Below are positions 42,571 to 50,671 of a stretch of DNA of 64,000 nt, one piece after another. Position 1 is the stretch's first letter; each line of letters starts with the position of its first letter. The stretch is from CAYOHG01 sp964465125 (GTDB taxonomy: Bacteria; Planctomycetota; Phycisphaerae; UBA1845; Fen-1342). The notes beneath the pieces are model-generated. The model saw only the letters and a list, made by a program, of their open reading frames with translations. It searched no databases and had not been told where the DNA came from. The DNA is taken from NCBI GenBank assembly GCA_964465125.1, contig CAYXIO010000018.1:4714-68713 (forward strand), in the 5' to 3' direction. The translations under genes were made by a program, and so were the position numbers.

Positions 42571-43164
42571 ATGGCCAGATCCAGGAGCGGAGCTCGCATC
42601 AAGGTCGACCTGTCTCGGATCGAGCGCGCGGTGCGCGAAATCCTGCTGGCGGTCGGTGAGGATCCGGATCGCGACGGGCTGAAGAAGACGCCCGCCCGGG
42701 TGGCGCGGATGTACGCGGAGATGTTTCGCGGGTTGTCCGAAGACCCGGCCCAGCACCTCGAAACGACTTTTGACGAGGACCACCACGAGCTCGTGGCGCT
42801 GCGCGACATTCCTTTCAACAGCATGTGCGAGCACCACCTGATGCCGTTCGTGGGGCGGGCCCACATCGCCTACATTCCGGGCGGCAAGATCGTCGGACTC
42901 TCCAAGCTGGCCAGGATCGTCGACGCGTATGCGGCCCGCCCGCAGGTGCAGGAGCGCCTCACCACGCAGATCGCCGACCTGCTTGCGAAGAAGGTGCACG
43001 TTCAGGGCTGCGCCGTCGTGCTCGAGGCGGAGCACACCTGCATGACCTGCCGGGGAGTCCGCAAGCCGGGCAGCATGATGGTGACCTCCGCGCTGCGCGG
43101 TTCGATGCACACCAACGCCAGCACCCGCGCCGAGGCGCTGTCCCTGCTGCACCAGCCGCGCTGA
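42571..43164 (+). CDS. folE: GTP cyclohydrolase I FolE
   Basis: A 197-residue GTP cyclohydrolase I, the first step of tetrahydrofolate synthesis (GTP to dihydroneopterin triphosphate). Zinc ligands Cys and His are in NSMCEHHLMPFVGRAHIAYI, and the last Cys is in HTCMTCRGVRKPGSMM. KKTPARVARMYAEMFRGL and GLSKLARIVDAYAARPQVQE are typical. ATG 42571 is preceded by a G-rich ribosome site 8 to 12 bases upstream. Short intergenic gaps link it to pepA upstream. Confidence 0.96.
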   Translation: MARSRSGARIKVDLSRIERAVREILLAVGEDPDRDGLKKTPARVARMYAEMFRGLSEDPAQHLETTFDEDHHELVALRDIPFNSMCEHHLMPFVGRAHIAYIPGGKIVGLSKLARIVDAYAARPQVQERLTTQIADLLAKKVHVQGCAVVLEAEHTCMTCRGVRKPGSMMVTSALRGSMHTNASTRAEALSLLHQPR

Positions 43165-43198
43165 GCACCCCCGGCATCCCACGCCGCACGGCCGGCCC

Positions 43199-44335
43199 TC
43201 AATCGCGCTGAAGCAGCACGATGAACGCGGTCGCGCGGGGGTCGCTGGCGATCACCACCACCGGCGTCTCGTCGGTCGGCACGAACTCGTAGTCGAGCAC
43301 GTCCGTGGCGCCGACCACGCGCCCGGCGTCGTCGAGAAACAAGTACCGCAACTGCGCATCGTGCTTGCGGCCCAGCGAGCGAACATCCACCTCCACGCGC
43401 ATGCGGTCGTCGCTGGTTCGCGTCGACCGTACTACGTGAACGCCGAAGCGCTCGCGGGTCTTCTCGTCCAGGAAGATCAACAGCCCCGTGGGCGTCAGCA
43501 ATGTGAGGCCGCGATAGGGATCGGGCAGACGCCGACAGCGCGCCGCGAGGATCGCCGGATCGTCGTCCATGTCCAGCTCTTCGGGCAACGGCTCGTCGGC
43601 GGGTGCTTCGCTGTCCTCCGGCGGGTCGGCCTGCTCGGCGACCAGCGCCGGTCTGCGGCGCTCGGGCGCTTCGCGTTGAATCTCCGGCGGCGCGAGTACG
43701 GCCTCGCCGCGCGCGCGCGGCTCCGAGGCGGGTTCGGTCTCGGTCGGCGCCGGCAGTTCCGGGCCGGCGGCCGCCGCGCCGGCACTTTCCGCCGATGGAA
43801 CCGGGGCCGCGAGCGTCGCCCGGCGGGCCGGGATGTCCATGGAAAACGCGACGACGTTCTGGGTCGAGTGCTCGTCGGTCACGCTGAAGATCACGTCGCG
43901 GCGAGCCGCTTCGTCGGGGCTGGGTTCGATGCGTACAGCCGAGGTCAGCCGCATCGGGCGGTTCGGGTTTCGCACGATCCGCACCGATCCGCGCATGCGA
44001 TCGTTGATGCCGTCGACCAGCGCGCCGGCCAGCTCGCGTGCCTCGCGCAGCGTCTCAACGTCTTGCGCGAACGCCCGCGGCGCGTTGATCTCGACCGGCA
44101 GACGGAAGCCTTCCTGCGAAAGCCGCGTCGAGAGCCGCTCGGCGACCCGCCCGGCGTACTCGTCGAATTCGGCCTCGCTGAACGGTCCGATCCGCTCGGT
44201 AAAGCGCGTCGCCGTCGGCGTGGGCGCCTGGCAGCCGCCCATCAGCAGCGTGGCCAGCGCCAGCCAGACTCCGCTCCGCCCCAGCCAGATTCCCCGCGCG
44301 TTCGACGTGTCGGGGATTGTGAATTCGGGTTTCAT
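43199..44335 (-). CDS. Lipoprotein with LpoB-like and YcfL-like regions
   Basis: A 378-residue lipoprotein with the lipobox LATLLMGGC. Residues about 40-160 (FTERIGPFSEAEFDEYAG, INDRMRGSVRIVRNPNRP) resemble the LpoB/PenicilliN-binding-protein activator fold. A Pro/Glu-rich disordered linker covers about 180-260. The C-terminal region (LRYLFLDDAGRVVGATDVLD, then SDPRATAFIVLL) resembles the YcfL (DUF1425) domain, which is encoded beside LpoB in enterobacteria. A fusion would be notable, but the assignment is from weak pattern resemblance. It is divergent from hflX. Confidence 0.6.
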   Translation of the reverse strand: MKPEFTIPDTSNARGIWLGRSGVWLALATLLMGGCQAPTPTATRFTERIGPFSEAEFDEYAGRVAERLSTRLSQEGFRLPVEINAPRAFAQDVETLREARELAGALVDGINDRMRGSVRIVRNPNRPMRLTSAVRIEPSPDEAARRDVIFSVTDEHSTQNVVAFSMDIPARRATLAAPVPSAESAGAAAAGPELPAPTETEPASEPRARGEAVLAPPEIQREAPERRRPALVAEQADPPEDSEAPADEPLPEELDMDDDPAILAARCRRLPDPYRGLTLLTPTGLLIFLDEKTRERFGVHVVRSTRTSDDRMRVEVDVRSLGRKHDAQLRYLFLDDAGRVVGATDVLDYEFVPTDETPVVVIASDPRATAFIVLLQRD

Positions 44336-44451
44336 GTTCGTCCTGATTGCGCGCCCCCCGCCAGCGCGGCTTCGCGGACCTTGCCGCTCCAGGTGCCGCC
44401 GCGCTTTCGCGCCCCTGCCCCCTATCATATCAGGAATTGCGGCTCAGCCGG

Positions 44452-44457
44452 TATGAT
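44452..44457 (+). promoter_or_regulatory. -10 box just upstream of hflX
   Basis: TATGAT ends 8 bases before ATG 44466. A GAGGG lies between them, so the message could be leaderless, or the true promoter could be further upstream and GAGGG a ribosome site. Confidence 0.35.
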
Positions 44458-44465
44458 GAGGGCCT

Positions 44466-45830
44466 ATGGCGAAGAACACCTTTGCGACGGAGTCGGCTCG
44501 CAATGAGTTGACGGTGCGCCAGGAGCGCGCCCTGCTGGTGGGTGTGCTGCTCGAGGGCGGGCCGCTCGTGGAAGACCCGCTCGCCGAGCTGGCGGAGCTG
44601 GCGCGGACCGCCGGCGCGGAGGTGGTGGACCGCGTGATTCAGCGGCGGCGTTCGTACCTGGCGGCCACCTGCGTCGGCAAGGGCAAGCTGGAGGAGATCC
44701 GCCAGCGCGCCGACGCCAACGAAATCGACGTCGTCATCTTCAACAACGATCTGTCGCCCTCGCAGATTCGCGAGATCGAGGAGGTGGTCAAGCGCAAGGT
44801 GGTGGATCGCAGCGAGCTGATCCTCGACATCTTCGCGAGCCGGGCGCGCACCGCCGAGGCGCGCTTGCAGGTCGAGCTGGCCCAGCTCGAATACACCGCG
44901 CCGCGCCTGCGCGGCATGTGGACCCACCTCGAACGCATCGCCGGCGCCGGCGGCGGGACGGGCGTGGGCTCGGTCGGCGGCATCGGAACACGCGGCCCGG
45001 GCGAGCGCCAGATCGAAATCGACCGCCGCATCGTCAAGCAGCGCATCTCCCACCTGAAGGAGCGGATTCGCGAGATCGACCAGCGCCGTGTGCGCGAGGT
45101 GCGCGCCCGGCGCCACCACGTCACCGTCTCGCTGGTCGGCTACACCAACGCCGGCAAGAGCACGCTGATGAACGCGCTGACCGGTGCGGGAACGCTCGCC
45201 GAGGACAAGCTCTTCGCGACGCTCGACACGCTGACCCGCCGCTGGTCGCTCGGCGCCGGCCGGTACGTGCTGCTCAGCGACACGGTCGGGTTCATCCGCG
45301 ATCTGCCACACCGGCTGGTCGCCTCGTTTCGCGCCACGCTGGAGGAGGCCATCCACGCGGATCTGCTCCTGCACGTGGCGGACGCCTCCAGCCCGGAAGC
45401 CGTTCAGCAGGTCGAGGCCGTCGAGCAGGTGCTGGCGGAGATCGGCGCCGAGCAGCGCCCCGTGCTGCTGATCCTGAACAAGATGGACGTTCCCGGCGTC
45501 GAGTCCGTGGCGCCGATCCTGCAACAGCGGTATCCGGGTGCGCTGCGCATCTCGGCCCGGACCGGCAGCGGGCTCGATCCGCTTGCCCGAGCCGTTGAGC
45601 AGAAAATCGCCGCCGGCGCGCGGGAGGTCGTGCTGTCGCTGCCGGCCGCGAACGGACGGGCGCTGGCCTACCTCGAACAGGCGGCGGAAGTGCTGGAGCG
45701 CCAGTACGAGGGCGATCGCGCCTGCTGGACGCTGCGCGCGACGCAGGCGGTGCTCAACCAACTCGCCGCCCTCGAGCCGGACCTGGAATACGATGGCAAT
45801 AGCGAAGGTCGAATCGCGAAGAGCGAATGA
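44466..45830 (+). CDS. hflX: GTPase HflX
   Basis: A 454-residue HflX GTPase, which splits or rescues stalled ribosomes. The N-terminal HflX domain ends near residue 150 with GERQIEIDRRIVKQRI. The G1 motif is VGYTNAGKST (about residues 223-232), G3 is LSDTVGFIRDLPH, G4 is LNKMD, and the switch-like SFRATLEEAIHADLLLHVAD follows. The C-terminal tail SEGRIAKSE is encoded by a repeat shared with the opposing gene. ATG 44466 is well placed. Housekeeping in function. Confidence 0.96.
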   Translation: MAKNTFATESARNELTVRQERALLVGVLLEGGPLVEDPLAELAELARTAGAEVVDRVIQRRRSYLAATCVGKGKLEEIRQRADANEIDVVIFNNDLSPSQIREIEEVVKRKVVDRSELILDIFASRARTAEARLQVELAQLEYTAPRLRGMWTHLERIAGAGGGTGVGSVGGIGTRGPGERQIEIDRRIVKQRISHLKERIREIDQRRVREVRARRHHVTVSLVGYTNAGKSTLMNALTGAGTLAEDKLFATLDTLTRRWSLGAGRYVLLSDTVGFIRDLPHRLVASFRATLEEAIHADLLLHVADASSPEAVQQVEAVEQVLAEIGAEQRPVLLILNKMDVPGVESVAPILQQRYPGALRISARTGSGLDPLARAVEQKIAAGAREVVLSLPAANGRALAYLEQAAEVLERQYEGDRACWTLRATQAVLNQLAALEPDLEYDGNSEGRIAKSE

Positions 45831-45914
45831 AGCGCAGCCGCGTTCGCGCGTCGCCTGGGTTCAGCGCGCGGGCTGGTTCTTCACGCGCTAATCGCTATTC
45901 GCGATTCGACCTTC
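45804..45914. repeat. 25-base inverted repeat forming both 3' gene ends
   Basis: The arm at 45804-45828, inside hflX, and the arm at 45890-45914, inside the hydrolase gene, match as inverted repeats at 23 of 25 positions around a 61-base spacer. In RNA each strand could form a long hairpin. The arms encode SEGRIAKSE and SEGRIANSD, the C-termini of the two unrelated proteins. Confidence 0.85.
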
Positions 45915-47369
45915 ACTGCTCGCGCCCCGCTGCGGGTCGAAGTAGTTGACGATCAGGCCGTAGAAATAGCGCCGCGCGTACGGTGCGAACCCGATGTGCC
46001 CTCCGCCGGGCAGAATCAGCGCCGCCAGGTTCCGGTTGTCATAACGAGCCATGAAATCCGCGACGTTTTGGGCCGAGGTGAGCGGGTCGTTCGCACCCTG
46101 CACGATCAGCACCGGCACACGAAAATCCAGCGGCTTGTCGCCATCCGCTTTCCCCAGGTACGGCATCCAGCGCAGGTAGGTCAGCGTGTCCTCGACGTAC
46201 GGCACTCCGAGCCCGCCACGCGCAAACTCCGCCTCGATCACGCGGCGCAGGCTTCCGCTGTCGTCCGGACCGTGGCGCGCGTGCATGCGGCGGCGGATGG
46301 TGTTCTGCAAGCTGTGCAGCACGGGGTTATCGAACAGGCCCCAGCGTTGCTGGCACTGCGCGATGATCTCCTCGAAGCGCAGGCACGGCGAGAACGCGAT
46401 TACCCCGGCGCGTAGGACCGGCGCGCGGGGGGGCGGCGCCATCCGCGGTGCGATGCGTTCCGAGATCGCCGCGTGCCGTTCCGGACGCGAGGCCTCCCAC
46501 GCAGCCAGCAACGCGTGATTCGCGCCCCAGCAGAAGCCGATCAGTCCGGTTTCGCGCACGTGCGGCTGCTGCTGCAACCAGGCGGCGGCCGCGCACAGGT
46601 CGCCGGACTCGCGCAGCCCGAACAGGTAGTCGGGCCCGGGCTGGCGCACCGCGCTTTGCCCGAAGCCGCGCAGCTCGATCGCCAGCGCGTGAATTCCGTT
46701 CTCGCGCAGCGCCGTGCACAGATCGCGGGTGCGCTGGACGTGCAGATCGCCAAACAGACCCGGCAGCACCATGACGGCGGGCGCGTCGAGCCGTTGGCCG
46801 TCGCGTTCGGCGTATCCAAGGCGGCCGAAGAGCTTCAGATCGGGCGCGACGGGTATCCAGACATCGTGAAAGCCCGGCCAGGCCGCTGGCGGCTGGTCGC
46901 TGGCGTCGGCCCCGGTCGCCTGGGCGGTGTCCTCCAGGCCGGAGAGGTTGCCGAAGAGCGTGTGCAGCGTCGCGGGGTTTTCGTGGAAGCGCGCGAAGAC
47001 GTCGACCGGCCCGCCGGAAGCGTCGATCAACTCGTCGGTGAGCAACGGCTTGTAGCGCGCGCGCGGCAGCAGATGCGCCAGTTGCGAGTGCGCCAATTCG
47101 AGCCAGCGGCGCGTATTGGGGACCATCGGCTCCGCGATCGAGCCGACGCCTGCATGTCCGTTCGTATCCGCTGCGCCGGCGTGGGGTCCGCGGGTCGGCA
47201 GGCTCCTTGCGGCCGAAGGCAGCGCGACCTCCAGAAGCTCAATCTCGCGCGGGCTGACGCGGAAGGATCGTTCGCTGAAGCAGCCGGACACGAAGAGCGG
47301 CACGACCACGAGCCCGGCCGCCACCCGCCGCCAGATGAGCTTCGATACTCGCACGCGGATTGCGCCCAT
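45888..47369 (-). CDS. Alpha/beta hydrolase lipoprotein with Cys nucleophile
   Basis: A 493-residue hydrolase-fold protein. A lipoprotein signal (AAGLVVVPLFVSGC) suggests membrane anchoring. The nucleophile elbow reads IGFCWGANHALLAA, with Cys in place of Ser as in dienelactone hydrolases. Asp in IVQGANDPLTSAQN and His in LPGGGHIGFAPYA complete the triad. RGFGQSAVRQPGPDYLFG and AVMVLPGLFGDLH are strand-loop elements. Residues about 45-150 are family-unknown. ATG 47369 begins the signal. It converges with hflX over an inverted repeat. Confidence 0.82.
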   Translation of the reverse strand: MGAIRVRVSKLIWRRVAAGLVVVPLFVSGCFSERSFRVSPREIELLEVALPSAARSLPTRGPHAGAADTNGHAGVGSIAEPMVPNTRRWLELAHSQLAHLLPRARYKPLLTDELIDASGGPVDVFARFHENPATLHTLFGNLSGLEDTAQATGADASDQPPAAWPGFHDVWIPVAPDLKLFGRLGYAERDGQRLDAPAVMVLPGLFGDLHVQRTRDLCTALRENGIHALAIELRGFGQSAVRQPGPDYLFGLRESGDLCAAAAWLQQQPHVRETGLIGFCWGANHALLAAWEASRPERHAAISERIAPRMAPPPRAPVLRAGVIAFSPCLRFEEIIAQCQQRWGLFDNPVLHSLQNTIRRRMHARHGPDDSGSLRRVIEAEFARGGLGVPYVEDTLTYLRWMPYLGKADGDKPLDFRVPVLIVQGANDPLTSAQNVADFMARYDNRNLAALILPGGGHIGFAPYARRYFYGLIVNYFDPQRGASSEGRIANSD

Positions 47370-47632
47370 TCGGCGGAGCCACTCACGCGGTTGGATGCGA
47401 CGCGATTGTCCCACTCAGAATATCCCCGCCGAACTGCCGCTGCGGAAGCACCTGCACGAAGCCGACGAGCTCAGAACGAGCCGCACGGGATCCACGCCCG
47501 CTCGGGCGGGGATGATAGACGGTTCAAACACGTCCGTAATCCGCATCCGAGCCGGTAGTATGCGTTTCCGGGCGTGGCCGAGAATGGAAACCACCCATCC
47601 GGCTGAGTCGCACGCGCCCAGAGGGATCGCGC

Positions 47633-48544
47633 ATGGGAACTGGCAGCATGCCGAGCGCACTTAGCAACGCAATCCTCGCGGTCGCGGTTTTTGCCGCGAT
47701 GCTTGCCTGCGTCTCCCGCTCCGCCGCGCAGACGCTCTACGCCTACGACAATCTCGCCGAGGGACGCGGCGGCGTGGGCGACGCGCTGATCTGTTTCGAG
47801 GGGGACGATCCGGCGAGTATCACTGAGATCGGCCGTTCCGGCGTCACGCACACCGTGATGGTCGGCCTGGAGTTTACGCCCGATGGCCGCCTGTGGTCCT
47901 ATGGCGTGCCATTCGATTCGACCGGGCAGACCGGGCTATATTCCGTCGATCTTCAGACCGGCGCGGCGACGCGAATCGGCGCCGGCGGCGTCGAAGGCGG
48001 ACGCCTGATCGACGACCTCGCCTATAACCCCGCCGACGGCCTGATGTACGCCCCGGCGCACCGGATCGGGCAGCCGCCGCAGCTCTACACGCTCAATCTG
48101 GACACCGGCTACGCAACGCTGGTTGGCACGCTGACGAGTGAGAACCCTATCGTCCCGTACGGGCTCGCCGCCGACTCGACCGGAACGCTCTACGTAATGG
48201 GGCCGGTGACCAATACGAACGGCGACGGGCTGTTCAGGATCGATGGCCTGCAACTCGTGCCGGTGATCGACCTGCCAATCGAGCTGCTGTTCAGCCAGGG
48301 CATCGCGATCGACTGGTCCGCCGCCTTCGGCGAGGCGAACGCCGGCTACCACGGCGCCTACAACGCCGCCAACTATCACTGCGAGCTCTGGGTGTTTGAT
48401 GTTGGGAGCGCCTCGGCCGCCTACATCGGCGACATCGGGCCGCTGCATCCGCACGGGACCAGCATCTACGAGACCGGGGACGTGGCGCTTCGCCCGCGCG
48501 GGGCACGCCTGTTGCACGCGCCTCCGCCGATTCGGATACGGTGA
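47633..48544 (+). CDS. Secreted beta-propeller-like protein
   Basis: A 303-residue exported protein. The signal peptide is NAILAVAVFAAMLACVSRSAA, cleaved before QTLYAYDNLA. The body repeats blade-like units: MVGLEFTPDGRLWSYGVPFD, GLYSVDLQTGAATRIG, YTLNLDTGYATLVGTLTS and LAADSTGTLYVMG. It starts at ATG 47633 with AGAGGG upstream. No catalytic motif is seen. The last residues (RLLHAPPPIRIR) look like read-through into linker-like sequence. Confidence 0.75.
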   Translation: MGTGSMPSALSNAILAVAVFAAMLACVSRSAAQTLYAYDNLAEGRGGVGDALICFEGDDPASITEIGRSGVTHTVMVGLEFTPDGRLWSYGVPFDSTGQTGLYSVDLQTGAATRIGAGGVEGGRLIDDLAYNPADGLMYAPAHRIGQPPQLYTLNLDTGYATLVGTLTSENPIVPYGLAADSTGTLYVMGPVTNTNGDGLFRIDGLQLVPVIDLPIELLFSQGIAIDWSAAFGEANAGYHGAYNAANYHCELWVFDVGSASAAYIGDIGPLHPHGTSIYETGDVALRPRGARLLHAPPPIRIR

Positions 48545-48755
48545 TTCCGGGCCGGCAGCCGAAGCGATTGCACACGGCCGCCGCGCCACGTCCGGAAGCG
48601 GGGCAGATGGGGATGATCGCGCTCTATCCCTTGAGAAACGTCCTGAGCCGATCGTTGTTCCGGCCCGGGCACTGTGCTCAAACGGCCGGCCACGGCGTCG
48701 AACTTGCGACGCGCGAGTAGTCCGGTGTCGAGGTTGTTTTAGCGCCCCGGCGTCG

Positions 48756-48778
48756 AAGACCGCCGAGGCGGTTCGGGC
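48756..48778. terminator. Hairpin between convergent genes
   Basis: CGAAGACCGC and GCGGTTCG pair around CGAG, with a one-base bulge, downstream of the propeller-like gene and about 35 bases past the small lipoprotein stop. No T tract. Confidence 0.35.
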
Positions 48779-48812
48779 AGATGCGGGGGGTTGCGCGCCG
48801 GCCGGACGTCGA

Positions 48813-49025
48813 TCAGCGCACGTACCAGCGCGTCAGGCGCGACTGCTTGGTCGCCAGCCAGATCGAATCCCAATCGTCGGCGATCTGGCGGTTGTCCATG
48901 TCCGCGATCCGCTCGTAGGTGTGCTTGCGATCGTCCCAGGTGTTCACGACGCCGTTGCAGCCGGTCAGGCAGGCCAGGCCGGCCACGCCGCTCAGAATCG
49001 CGATCATCAGCATCCGTGTTCGCAT
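48813..49025 (-). CDS. Small lipoprotein, 70 residues
   Basis: It starts at ATG 49025 (MRTRMLMIAILSGVAG), with a lipobox CLTGC. The mature part is charged and includes WDDRKHTYERIADMDNRQIA and ends WYVR. No family recognised. It follows tsaE on the same strand after 72 bases. Confidence 0.72.
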   Translation of the reverse strand: MRTRMLMIAILSGVAGLACLTGCNGVVNTWDDRKHTYERIADMDNRQIADDWDSIWLATKQSRLTRWYVR

Positions 49026-49097
49026 CGTGCACCTGCCTTGCCGTTCGCCCAGGCGGAATCCGTCGGCCAAGTAGTGTCGACGCGCCGGGCCGGCCTG

Positions 49098-49622
49098 TCA
49101 ATCGGCTTCGTGAGCCCCGCCGGCAACGACCCGGACGGGGCCTTCGCACCTGGCCAGCTCCTCCCGCAAGCGGCCGATGATCGATGCCGCGGCGCGGATG
49201 CGGATCGTCCGCGAGCGCTGATCCGTGCCGTACGCCAACTCGACCGTCATGGCGCCCGCAGGCAGCACATCGGCGAACCGGTCCGCCCATTCGATCGCGA
49301 CGACGCAGTCCGGCCGCTGCCAGACGTCGGCGAGGCCGAGTTCGAGCAGTTCGGCGGCGCTGCCGAGGCGGTAGGCATCGACGTGAACCAGCGCCAGTCG
49401 GCCGGAGTACTCGCGCACGAGCACAAACGTCGGGCTGACGACGGCATCGGCCTCCGCCGCGTCGAGTCCGACCGCGAGGCCCTTGACGAACTGCGTCTTG
49501 CCCGCTCCCAGGGGCCCATTCAGCGCCAGTACCTCGCCGCCGGCCAGCGTTCGGGCGACGGCCAGCCCGACCAGGCGCGTCCCTTCCTCGCTGAGCGAGT
49601 GCAGGGTGAGACCGGCGCTCAT
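49098..49622 (-). CDS. tsaE: tRNA threonylcarbamoyladenosine ATPase TsaE
   Basis: A 174-residue P-loop ATPase of the t6A37 tRNA-modification complex (with TsaB, TsaC, TsaD). Walker A is LNGPLGAGKTQFVKGLA (about residues 34-50), VSPTFVLVREYSGRLALVHV follows, and AIEWADRFADVLP is conserved. ATG 49622 overlaps the thiL stop by 4 bases. The C-tail is longer than usual by about 20 residues. The gene is often adjacent to thiL in bacteria. Confidence 0.94.
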   Translation of the reverse strand: MSAGLTLHSLSEEGTRLVGLAVARTLAGGEVLALNGPLGAGKTQFVKGLAVGLDAAEADAVVSPTFVLVREYSGRLALVHVDAYRLGSAAELLELGLADVWQRPDCVVAIEWADRFADVLPAGAMTVELAYGTDQRSRTIRIRAAASIIGRLREELARCEGPVRVVAGGAHEAD

Positions 49623-50578
49623 TGGAAATGCTCCCAGCCGCCGGGCCGAAGCGGGATCTCGCGTCCGTCGGCTTCGCGAATCCGCATGCCGGCGCCTGGC
49701 GCGATCTCGCCCAGCGGGTGCAGCCCGAGGCGAGTGCACTCGTCCGCCGACACGTCCGGCGGCGTCACCACGATCAGCTCGAAATCCTCGCCGTCGTTCA
49801 GGGCGTGCTCGCGGGGCATCCGGCCGCTGCGCAGCGCGAGCGCCCGCGCATCCGCATGAATCATCGCATCCAGGCGCGGCCCGAAGACGACCGCTCCGAC
49901 GCCGGACGCCTCGCAGATGTGGTCCAGATCGGTCGACAAGCCGTCGCTGATGTCGGTCATGGCGTGGGGCCGAAGCTGCGCGGCAACGCTGAGGCCGAGG
50001 GCCACGCGCGGCTCGAACGTCAGGTGCCGACCGAGGATCGAGCCGCCGAGCGGACCGCTGAGAAGAATGCGGTCGCCGGCGCGGGCACCATCGCGCCTGA
50101 CCGGGGCGGTTCCGGGCCGCGGGCGGGCGGCGACGGAGACGCTGACGACGGTCGGATGTCGCCAACTGTTGGTGTCGCCACCCAGGACTGGGCAGTTATA
50201 GGACGAGCCGAGCCGGATCGCGCCGCGGGCCAGCGCGAGTGCCTGCTCGGTGGTCAGCGCGTCGTCGAGGGCTACGGCCAGCAGCGCGCCCACCGGCTCG
50301 ACCCCCATCGCGGCGCAGTCGCTGAGGTTGACGGCCAGGGCTTTTCGTCCGATCGATTCCCAGGAATGCGACGCGGAGTCGAAATCCACGCCGTCCATAA
50401 GCATATCGACCGACCAGAGCAGGTCGGAACCCGACAGCCCGAGCGGCGCGAGGTCGTCACCGAAGGGCACGGCTGAGGTCGCGTGCGGCGTGCCCGGGGC
50501 TGCTTCGAGCTCCGCGCGCAGCCTGCGAATGAGTTCGCGTTCGCCGCGCGGGGGCTGGAGGGGCGGTTCGGGGGACAC
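49619..50578 (-). CDS. thiL: Thiamine-monophosphate kinase ThiL
   Basis: A 319-residue kinase that phosphorylates thiamine monophosphate to the diphosphate. Motifs include SAVPFGDDLAPLGL (the GDDAA-type motif near residue 40), SVDMLMDGVDFD, AVNLSDCAAMGVEPVGALLA, VLGGDTNSW, MTDISDGLSTDLDHICE and LNDGEDFELIV. The start is GTG 50578 with GAAAGG upstream; an in-frame ATG at 50632 gives a less likely longer N-terminus. Coupled to tsaE by a 4-base overlap. Confidence 0.94.
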   Translation of the reverse strand: MSPEPPLQPPRGERELIRRLRAELEAAPGTPHATSAVPFGDDLAPLGLSGSDLLWSVDMLMDGVDFDSASHSWESIGRKALAVNLSDCAAMGVEPVGALLAVALDDALTTEQALALARGAIRLGSSYNCPVLGGDTNSWRHPTVVSVSVAARPRPGTAPVRRDGARAGDRILLSGPLGGSILGRHLTFEPRVALGLSVAAQLRPHAMTDISDGLSTDLDHICEASGVGAVVFGPRLDAMIHADARALALRSGRMPREHALNDGEDFELIVVTPPDVSADECTRLGLHPLGEIAPGAGMRIREADGREIPLRPGGWEHFQ

Positions 50579-50620
50579 GGCGGGGCCTTTCAATTCGGGG
50601 CTGTCGCGGGCGCACGGTGC

Positions 50621-50628
50621 AGTATAAT
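50621..50628. promoter_or_regulatory. Overlapping divergent -10 boxes
   Basis: AGTATAAT contains TATAAT on the plus strand (50623-50628) and TATACT on the minus strand (50621-50626). They would drive the DUF1570-like gene and thiL respectively. The plus side has CTGTCG 16 bases upstream as a weak -35. Confidence 0.5.
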
Positions 50629-50637
50629 CCACGGCGG

Positions 50638-50651
50638 CTGACGCCAGTCAG
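50638..50651 (+). promoter_or_regulatory. Small hairpin in the DUF1570-like gene leader
   Basis: CTGAC-GCCA-GTCAG could form in the 5' leader between the predicted start of transcription (about 50635) and ATG 50672. It may simply be structure. Confidence 0.3.
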
Positions 50652-50671
50652 TGACCAGTCGAGGAGAGTCC

